Shown here piece by piece: positions 56,662-64,000 of a stretch of 64,000 bases of DNA. How positions within the stretch are numbered: the stretch's first letter is position 1; the number at the start of each line of letters is the position of its first letter. The position numbers and the translations under genes are program-made. The DNA comes from Trichostrongylus colubriformis. Taxonomy: Eukaryota > Nematoda > Chromadorea > Rhabditida > Trichostrongylidae. The stretch is from NCBI GenBank assembly GCA_963978905.1, contig OZ022257.1, positions 30,643,274 to 30,707,273 on the forward strand. The letters run 5' to 3'. A model generated the notes under the pieces. It did no database searches. It had not been told where the DNA came from and was given only the letters and a program-made list of their open reading frames with translations.

Positions 56662-57020
56662 CGGAAATGTCGTCTCCTTCGATGCTCACATCATATGTAC
56701 TGCATACGCATTTGTTGGATTCCATGCCAATCCAGGTATTGAAACAAAAATGTCTGTGCTTGTTGCAGTTTTAGATAAAAATATCGAAAGCAGCACCTCA
56801 GAAATCTAAAAAAAAAGTTTGCTGTAGAATTATGAGAGTCACAAAACAAGAAAAGTAGACGGGGATATCACGATCCTGAGAAAAAAGTTTACATTGACAG
56901 TTTTCGGTGGCGGACATGGCCATGAACCTGCTTCTGAAGATGAAGCAGCGATATAGCCATCAGAGTGAATAGCCGCAAAGCTTGATACAGCATCCGACAT
57001 TATCGTTACAGAGACAGAAG
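56662..57020 (-). CDS. Two exons of an unrecognised, cysteine-bearing host protein
   Basis: Exon one, 56893-57020 (two bases plus 42 codons), follows a GCATTCTCAG acceptor and ends at a GTAAAC donor. It reads SVSVTIMSDAVSSFAAIHSD and on to WPCPPPKTVN. An 86-nt intron ends in a T-run plus TTAG. Exon two, 56662-56806 (48 codons plus one base), begins in the matching phase 0, reads ISEVLLSIFLSKTATKHRHF and contains CFNTWIGMESNKCVCS, then stops at a GTTAGT donor. Splice signals, phase and composition agree. The cysteines suggest an extracellular protein, and the upstream DTSAGSDW patch near 57095 hints at a von Willebrand A-like start, but no family can be named. An R146 element lies directly downstream and may have cut off the gene's 3' end. 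Confidence 0.55.
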
Positions 57021-57389
57021 CTGAGAATGCTTCTTTATGTGATCGGCTGTGTGTCCGTTAGCATTCTTGCCGCTCGCCGCATTGGTTAATCCAATCTGAC
57101 CCGGCACTCGTGTCGAGAAGAAATTTATAATTATTCTTTCCCCAAAAAATCACAGTTATGTCATTTCCTCTCAGTTTTCAGCTCTTCTAAGTTAGAAACA
57201 ACACCTCCAAGGCAGTAGGAGAGGTAATCAAAGATAACAGGACATTCACGAATGAAAGCTCAGAACTGGTTGAGACGATGTGTAGGGCAAATCGCGTAAC
57301 AGGTGTGCCCAAGCTTTCAATTATAGCCTTGTGATGGCGCGTTTCGTTATATACACTAAAATGCTTAATCAGTAGTGGGTGTTGAGGCA
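57021..57389. other. Region upstream of the two-exon gene
   Basis: In frame with the first exon, 57034-57100 is open but ends in a TAA, so an earlier exon may lie here with a boundary I could not fix. The minus-strand frame at 57187-57417 runs into the next element. Confidence 0.3.
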
Positions 57390-58300
57390 CAGGGTGTCCC
57401 AAAATTATGGGCGCCAATGAATTGCAATATTTTGTTGGCGTCAGTAGAGTGAATGAAAAATCAGCTCTTTCACAACTTTACTCACATCTTATGTAACAAG
57501 GCACAGCAGTCATATCATAACTTTCTCTGCCCCGACAAGGATACGAGCTCAAAGTCTCTCTAACACTCAACCACCCATGACACGCAAGTTTTTCCATACA
57601 TTCCTTTCCGAATATTTCTCAGGGCTACTTTATGTGACTCCGTACTATGATGGCACTCGTCAGACCTTGCTTCTGGTTGAGGACCCCGGCAGGAGATCAA
57701 TGGAATCATGTTTTGGGAGATTCGACGGACGTTTCGAAAAGTGATGAATTCGAACAAATCGGGTCGGCAGCGCTTTTGTATCAATAAACTTGAGCGTCAT
57801 GCCGCTAAATTCACTAAGTACTGATGCGGCGTACAAGTGAAGCAAATGCTCCGCTATGTGTAGCAGCGTGTTCTTCATTTTCACATCCCCCAAGCTTTAC
57901 TCCGAAATCGACGGAAACCAACAGTGTGTCATTATTGGACCCTCAATCATTACTTCGACCCGCTTGCTGGTACCCAAACACTCCATCGGCATGGTATATC
58001 CTACCAAACGTTGTTGGCCACAGCGGGTTGCCTTCAACGGTTCAGGACGTGAAAATTTTTTCGCTTGAACAAAAATACGGCGAGGTGCGGTCACCGTTAA
58101 AGCAATGACCGCGAAGTGCATTTGAAAAACTTCTGGAATCTCAAAAATACCATGAGTTTCACCCTGACAAGCATGCACCTCGGTAGAAGAAGATCCGGTA
58201 CACCCGCTGGGCAGCAAATGAAAGAAAAAGGATTGACACAATTGTATAGAGGAATACGAAGAAATACGAGTTTAGGCGCCCATAATTTTGGGACAGCATG
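57390..58300 (-). mobile_element. TIR element, maT/Tc1-like, degenerate
   Basis: The terminal repeats read CAGGGTGTCCCAAAATTATG on the left and CATGCTGTCCCAAAATTATG inverted on the right, each continuing GGCGCC. The 911-bp body has minus-strand coding-like patches (KRKNFHVLNR near 58070, PASGSK near 57975) that look like the middle of a Tc1/maT-type transposase. TA flanks are not clear. The transposase is too eroded to call as a gene. Confidence 0.55.
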
Positions 58301-59189
58301 AGCGGGTCGTACCCTGTAACTACCGTGGCCCGGTTTTCATTGCTTCACTATCTCAAGCGATGCACGCGGCGCAAAAACGCATCCTCCATGATAGTCAGTG
58401 ATGAAAAGCGGACACCATTCCACGGACTTTTGGTAGTTTCAGTCCATCCTTCCTCCACTACAGTACTACTTCGCACCTATACTTTATCTTTCAACCCCTC
58501 AAAAGTCATGCGTATACTAGGGGTCGTACTAGAAAAGGCTTGAAATCACAATAGATTATTTCGCGATTATCAGCTTTATTACGAACATTTCGAGCATATA
58601 ATACACTTGCCCGAATGCCAATAGGAAGACTTAGGTGATGATAGGTAGGCATATAACCTGATGGAGCCGTGGTACATCACATTTTCAGGATTAGTTGCGA
58701 AAACCCAGCAAAAATAGGTGTAATGCTGAAGGGCCGATAGTCATCAGGCACGTCGCCTGTTGCTTCTATAAAATAGGTGTGACTAGGAATAGACTTCTGC
58801 TAAATGGTACTTCAGCACAATAAAACTAAAATTGAGTATATGTATGCTGAAGTGTATGCGATGTAATCAGTATTTGTAACATCTCCTTGAGAAATAACAG
58901 CAGAACATGAGCAGAGGTATCGGATGATGACAAAGGCTATGTATGAGAAGCTTATAAGTATCTTTCACCCAAAGCTATATAGAATCAGACATAACGTAAA
59001 CTGACGAGGAGTTGCGCACGAGTATATCCTAAATGGGACAGCCGAAGCTATGACAAATGTGTCAGCTAGCAGCTCGGCTTTCCTCATCAGTTCTTGCAAT
59101 GACTCTTTACTAGATTTCAACCCACAGATTTTGAGCTTCTTATGAAGTTTTGAGTCAAGAAAACGATAGGAGGCTGCTTTCTCAGCGAA
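58301..59189. other. Unassigned stretch
   Basis: No gene, splice-bounded exon or repeat was recognised. Confidence 0.4.
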
Positions 59190-60050
59190 GTGGATTACTT
59201 TTTCTACAATAAACCGCTTGTCTGTCTGTCTGACTGTCTGTGGGTCCGTCCGTCTGTTTGTCACGGAATTCATATCTCGCGTCGCAGCGAAGCTGGTACT
59301 ATGAATTTCTCTAGTGATGTTGGGGGTGCTAAGCGAATCGTTTGTGGATCGAAAGCGATAAGCAGCCGATAAGGGCTGATAAGGAGCCTGGAAAGGCGAA
59401 AGTCACCAAAGTCGTTTCGCCTCTCGCGTTGACCTTCTTAGGTGTTGTGCGGGGTGGGACGGGGACTTTGATGGTGGATGATCCAGCTTGATAACAGCTG
59501 ATAAGGTTCGAGAAGGAGCATGAAAAGGCTACAGTCGTCGGTTCCGTTTCGCTGTTCGCACTGATCCTGAAGCGCTCATATTCACAGGTCTTTTGCGAAG
59601 TGAGACCGAGACATTGAAAATGGGTGATCCACCTCCATAGCGGCTGATAAGTAGATAAGGAGGGTCAAAAGGCAAATGCCATACAGTCCGTTTCGCTTTT
59701 CCGATCGGCAAGGGATGCCCACATTCCCAGGAAAGGCGGAGTACGTAGACCTTGATGGTAACCTGTAGAAACTGATAGCGGCTCATAGGGGTTCATAAGA
59801 GGCGTTAGGAAGTGGATGGAATAAAATTCGGTACACCTCTCACTACTACTACATATACGACCGCTATAGCGAAAACGCCTGATGAACAGTGCCATTGGGC
59901 GTGTATATTTTACCAGTTGGGCTGGCGCACACTACTGCGCATCAAACAGGGGAGCACGCAAAATGAGCTTGATCGATATCGATCGTTGGGAATCATCATT
60001 CAAACGGTTTGCTGAAAGAGTCCCATGCAGAAAACGGAGAAGGGAGACAA
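59190..60050 (+). mobile_element. R146 element copy
   Basis: The head carries a CTGTCTGTCTGACTGTCTG microsatellite, the CATATCTCGCGTCGCAGC block at 59271-59288 and three degenerate monomers. The 3' part at 59918 carries ACCAGTTGGGCTGGCGCACA, the start of the small inverted-repeat element. Confidence 0.65.
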
Positions 60051-60054
60051 GTAT

Positions 60055-60101
60055 AGTGTGTATGTGTATGCGTATGTGTGTGTGTATGTGTGTGTCTGTC
60101 C

Positions 60102-60132
<31 letters not shown>

Positions 60133-60690
60133 ACGAAATTCATATCTCAGGACGCAGCAAAGCTGGGAAGCTGAATTTTACAAGTGATATAAGGAGTGAT
60201 AAGGGAACATTAATGGTGAGGGACCGGAAGTGATAGCAACTGATAAGAGGTGATGAGGAGCCTCGAAAGGCGAATGGCGGGTCATTGATATCTCGTGTCG
60301 CAACAAAGCCGGGACCCTGAATTTTAGACATGATATAGGGGTGGTAAGGGGACATCAGTGATGAGAGATCGGAAGTGATAGCAACTGATAAAGACTGATA
60401 AGAGGCCTAAAAAGACGAATGTCGGGAAATTCATATCTCGCGTCGTAGCAAAGCTGGGATCATGAATTTTAGATACCAGTTGGGCTGGCGCATACTACTG
60501 CGCGCGTCACACATGGAAGCATGCAAAATGAGCACGATCGATATAGATTGGTGCGGAAGGACGAGATTGACGGGGAGGGATTTGATTACCTTTTCCCGTT
60601 TTTGCGAATTCCCTGTCTCTGCAAACCGTTCGAATGATGATACTGACCGATCTATATCGATCGAGCCCAATCAGCATGCTTCTAACATAA
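60055..60690 (+). mobile_element. R146 head fragments and small hairpin element
   Basis: The CATATCTC head block recurs at about 60140, 60288 and 60430, a partial tandem duplication of the head with a spacing near 145 bp. From 60474 a copy of the ACCAGTTGGGCTGGCGCATA element follows, with an internal inverted pair ATGAGCACGATCGATATAGA near 60526 and TCTATATCGATCGAGC near 60650. Confidence 0.6.
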
Positions 60691-62172
60691 ACAAAATATG
60701 TTCACCCAATGACACTGAGCATCAGGCGCTTTCGTTATAGCGGTCGTATAATAATAGCAAGCGATGTGAAGGATTTCGTCCCCTCCTATTCCCAAGTGTT
60801 CTTATCAGCCACTGTAAGCCGTTATCAGTTTCACTAAGGCTCCTGTACCCATCAATACTATTGAGGTCCCCGTACCCTACAATACCTGCGAATGTGAACA
60901 TTCTACAGTAAGCCGCAAAAGCGAACCGGCCTTGGTGACATTTCCCTTCTCGTGCTACTTATCTAATCTTATCAACCGTTATCAATGCGGGTCACCCACC
61001 ATTAATGTCCCCGTTCCACTCTGCTAAGCACTCACTCACGAAGCGAAAGGCAACGAATCTGACGACATTTGCCTTCTCGTGCTGCTTATCTAATCCTAAC
61101 AATCGTTATCAATGCGGGTCACCCACCATTGATGTCCCCGTTCCACTCTGCTGAACACTCATGAGTGTAAGAGCTCCTGGATCAAAGCGAAAGGCGAAAC
61201 GAATCTGACGACAATTGCCTTCTCGTGCTCTTTATCTAGAAACGAATTTGACGACATTTGCCTTCTCGTGCTCCTTATCTAATCCTATCAACCGTTATCA
61301 ATGCGGGTCACCCACCATCAATACCCGTCCCACCCCGCACAAGACCTATGAGTCTTAGCGCTCCTGAATCAAAGCGAAAGGCGAAACGAATCTTACGACA
61401 TTTGCCTTCTCGTGCTCCTTATCTAATTCTATCAACCGTTATCAATGCGGGTCACCCACCATTAATGTCCCCGTTCCACTATGCTAAACACTCATGAGTG
61501 TAAGCGCTCCTGGATCAAAGCGAAAGGCGAAACGAAGCTGACGACATTTGCCTTCTGATGCTCCTTATCCAATCTTATCAACCGTTGTTTATGCGGGTCA
61601 CCCACCATTACTGACCCCGTTCCAGCCCGCACAACAACTGCGAGTGTGAACGCTTCAGAATCAATGCAAAAACGAAACGGATTCGATGACTCTAGGCTTA
61701 TTACCCACCTTATCGAATCTCATCAACTTATCAGTGCGGGTCACCCACCATCAATGTCCCCGTCCCACTCCGCAAGAGACCTGTGAGTATGAGCGCTCTA
61801 GGATCAATGCGAAAAGCGAAACGAACTGGCCTTTTCAGGCTCCGTATCGAATCTTATCAGCAGTTATTAATGCGAGTCACCCACCATTAATGTCCCTGAC
61901 CCAACCTGCTAAACACATGTGAGTGTCAGCGTCCTTGGATCAACGCGAAAAGGGAAACGGATTCGGCGACATTTGTCTTCCGAGTTCCTTATCAGCCCTC
62001 ATCAGTTGCTATCGCTTTCGGTTCACCACCTTAGTGTCCCCTTGGCACCTCCTACATCACTTGTAAAATTCATGGTCCCAGCTTTACTGCGACGCGAGAT
62101 ATGAATTTCGTGACAGACAGACGGACAAACACACATACACACACGGAACATACTAAGCCAATTATATATAGT
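60691..62172 (-). mobile_element. R146 element, long minus-strand copy
   Basis: Read on the minus strand from about 62172: a degenerate head (AATTGGCTTAGTATG), a TGTGTATGTGTG microsatellite, the CATATCTCGCGTCGCAG block, then about eight monomers down to 60950. Spacings of the ATCTTATCAAC marker include 144, 146 and 145 bp, with one 127-bp and one 189-bp unit showing a deletion and a partial duplication. Confidence 0.75.
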
Positions 62173-62410
62173 TGTGGTGGCTAGGCGGAAGGGTGGCGCC
62201 TTTTTAATAATCGAGAGATGTTATCTCTCTTTTCGAATACAGTGGTGGTTCAGTGGATAACGTTTATCCTTATAGCAGACAATGAATCCTAACCCTTACT
62301 CGGGTGGAACGTAAAACGATGTGAGGATCCTAGCCCCGCCCCCTATGGAGCGGGGGTGACCGCGGGTTCTGGCTACCAGCCAGAACATATTCTGGCTACC
62401 AGCCAGAACA
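62173..62410 (-). repeat. Putative 3' LTR of a BEL/Pao element
   Basis: The block begins TGTGGTGG and ends ACA on the plus strand, so it has the TG...CA ends of an LTR, and it directly follows the envelope-like reading frame. A direct repeat TTCTGGCTACCAGCCAGAAC at its inner edge leaves the boundary at 62397 or 62410. The second LTR lies outside the window, so this is inferred. Confidence 0.5.
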
Positions 62411-63656
62411 TACATGCTGTGACGAGTATGCGACCGCTTAACGGTGTGGGCTGGTACGAGTGAATTCGTGATTCCATTTCTAGTGATTCCACTGATCTAG
62501 ATCTTGCTGCACTGGATTTCCGTTGTTTCTTAGACCGCGCAAGAAATCTCGATATCCAGGAAATGGTCAAAATTGTGGCTGTGATAAAGATCAGTATCAT
62601 AGCGACCGACAGCAGAGCACCAACCGGCCAACAATGTGGGTTTCCAAGCAATGATTTTGAAAGAAATTTACTTGAATGGAGACAGAATTCAGAGGGATCG
62701 CATGATAACGCTTCCATGTTGTTGTTATGGATTAGTTTCACGTTCACTTTTGCGTTGAAAGGAGAAATGGGCAATTTATAAGTCATTTCTTCGCTCACAT
62801 TTATGAATATTTTACATTCTCTGTTAAAACATAGATTGAAGGTGTCCCTTGGTGGGTCAATAGTGACCTTTCCGTTTCCACATTTGATGTGAGAACTATG
62901 TGTTGAGGCTATAGTTATCAATGTCATGAGTATTGCTAACGGCAACAGTGATGAACTGTTAATGATTCGATTTGAGGTCGACCGCTTATTATGTGCAAGT
63001 GTGACCGAATGACTTGTTACATCCTTTTCGATATCTGATACTGCCATATCATGAGTGCATTCGAGATTTTTCTCAAACTCTCGTATGACTTCATACTCTC
63101 TAGTTTTTGCCCGTCTTTCTAGAGGCAGTCGAGGAGTGTGTATTCTTTTATCATTGTGCTTTGATGGAGCTGCAATTTCGCAGTCGATAGAGCTTTTTAT
63201 CTCAAGAGGATAAAGCCGATTTATTGGACGATGAAGAGTTTTTCTATTTGGTAGCAACAGTTTGACTGATCTTATGAGCCCGTCATTACTGGTGATGTTC
63301 TCAACGACTCTCCCATAGGACCAATTCCCTCGCGGTAAAAAATCTTCGCCAATGAGTACAATTTCACCAATTTCGGGAATACTTCTTGAAATGTGCCTCT
63401 TCTGTTTGAGGTGCATTTTTTGTGATTCTCTGAAACAGAATAGATGATCGTTGCTCCTTTTTTCCCAAAATTTGTTAGCGATCTGTTCCGCGGAAGGTAG
63501 AGCTTCTTTAGCTTGCTTGACTGTCTGAATTACTTCCGGATCGTATACTTCATCATCATTTGTGATATCTTCGGCATATGGAAGAGAAAACTTCGTACTT
63601 CCTTGAAGGAAATCGACTGGTCTCAGGGGGATCTCGGATATACCCGTGGAAATTAT
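62373..63656 (-). CDS. BEL/Pao integrase C-terminus with envelope-like tail, 5'-interrupted
   Basis: This is the best-preserved coding sequence in the window: 428 codons open to the stop at 62373, with no start because the 5' side is cut at 63657. The first ~150 residues end a BEL/Pao integrase: PLRPVDFLQGS, then ANKFWEKRSNDHL, and the DUF5641-type IGEIVLIGEDFLPRGNWSYG and RPINRLYPLEI. The rest is unlike pol. It has a hydrophobic segment (LLPLAILMTLITIAS), a cysteine-spaced ectodomain-like region (IKCGNGKV, NLCFNREC, ALSCDPSEFC, NPHCWPVG), a membrane span (VGALLSVAMILIFITATIL) and a basic tail. That resembles the stem and anchor of the envelope-like proteins known in some nematode BEL/Pao elements, whose relatives are phlebovirus-type glycoproteins. 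The N-terminal part of such a protein is not here. Confidence 0.75.
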   Translation of the reverse strand: MISTGISEIPLRPVDFLQGSTKFSLPYAEDITNDDEVYDPEVIQTVKQAKEALPSAEQIANKFWEKRSNDHLFCFRESQKMHLKQKRHISRSIPEIGEIVLIGEDFLPRGNWSYGRVVENITSNDGLIRSVKLLLPNRKTLHRPINRLYPLEIKSSIDCEIAAPSKHNDKRIHTPRLPLERRAKTREYEVIREFEKNLECTHDMAVSDIEKDVTSHSVTLAHNKRSTSNRIINSSSLLPLAILMTLITIASTHSSHIKCGNGKVTIDPPRDTFNLCFNRECKIFINVSEEMTYKLPISPFNAKVNVKLIHNNNMEALSCDPSEFCLHSSKFLSKSLLGNPHCWPVGALLSVAMILIFITATILTISWISRFLARSKKQRKSSAARSRSVESLEMESRIHSYQPTPLSGRILVTACMFWLVARICSGW

Positions 63657-63658
63657 TA

Positions 63659-64000
63659 GGTTGATTCATAATAAATCGGACAAATGGTAGTGATGATTTC
63701 TAGAGATCATAACTCAGTAAAGAATTAACGAAAATGGACGCGCGAGGTACCGTTGGAATGAGTATGAAAAGCTCTTCAAAGTTCCGCAAAATAATCACTC
63801 CAAAGTAAATTCATTCCGCCACAATGCCGCACGATTTCAAGCGGTCCAGAGACCACATCCGCAACGTCATACTATTTATATCGCTATCCGGCCAGAAACA
63901 CGCGGATATCGGCAGACGTCTGATAGAAGTTCACAAGGAGCATGCTCCCGGCAGAAGTACACTGTAGTTGTAGCATTCGAAGTTTGCGTCAGGCGACTAT
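63659..64000 (+). mobile_element. Tc1/mariner element inserted in BEL/Pao, runs off the window
   Basis: The left end GGTTGATTCATAATAAATCG follows TA (63657-63658), where BEL coding stops abruptly. About 165 bp of leader precede a transposase start. The other end lies beyond the window. Confidence 0.65.
63824..64000 (+). pseudogene. Tc1/mariner transposase N-terminus
   Basis: The ATG reads MPHDFKRSRDHIRNVILFIS and then GQKHADIGRRL, a helix-turn-helix start of the Tc1/mariner type. A TAG closes the frame at about 63965, after the first helix-turn-helix, so this copy appears defective. The remainder is outside the window. Confidence 0.55.

Overview
This window looks like gene-poor, transposon-packed chromosomal DNA of a nematode, most likely a clade V strongylid such as a hookworm. 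The reasons are the mix of elements (RTE-type retrotransposons, mariner/Tc1 copies with TA target sites, a Penelope-like element, a BEL/Pao element with an envelope-like tail), the short introns with T-rich acceptors (70-90 nt where they can be measured), and the absence of any bacterial operon structure. The species is inferred, not read from a marker gene. No intact host gene, rRNA or functional tRNA was found.

Layout. 1-4,860: dispersed repeats and a large fold-back element with a ~180-bp tandem repeat. 4,861-7,926: a near full-length but dead RTE retrotransposon. 8,683-12,245: possible host exons, a palindromic mariner derivative and an internally deleted Tc1/mariner copy. 13,300-18,290: small inverted-repeat elements, a relic of a tyrosine recombinase, a ~265-bp tandem repeat and a nested palindrome. 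18,292-24,469: orphan exons plus two families of long-TIR elements that carry tRNA-like modules; one copy is split by another element. 24,690-31,740: mariner, Tc1 and Penelope relics with inverted flanking repeats. 31,738-36,700: further repeat-bearing elements and a possible terminal exon. 37,121-40,727: an inverted duplication carrying RTE sequence, a possible membrane-protein exon and a 1.2-kb mariner. 41,030-49,250: dispersed repeats, a 1.84-kb element with a TAA duplication inserted in a repeat whose empty site is present elsewhere in the window, and a second copy of a tRNA-like-bearing element. 49,670-62,172: several copies of the 146-bp-repeat family, TTAA-flanked small elements, an RTE-like endonuclease relic split by a mariner palindrome, a very clean 113-bp-arm palindrome and two exons of a cysteine-bearing protein. 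62,173-64,000: the 3' end of a BEL/Pao element on the minus strand, interrupted by a Tc1/mariner copy that runs out of the window.

The most abundant sequence is a non-autonomous element family (called R146 here) built around monomers of about 146 bp. It occurs in about ten full or partial copies on both strands. Most history in this window can be read as nested insertions: mariner into RTE, mariner into BEL, R146 into a tRNA-like-bearing TIR element, a TTAA element into R146, a palindrome into R146, and the TAA element into a dispersed repeat. Host coding sequence survives only as scattered exon-like blocks with canonical splice sites. None could be assigned to a named gene, so no pathway can be described.
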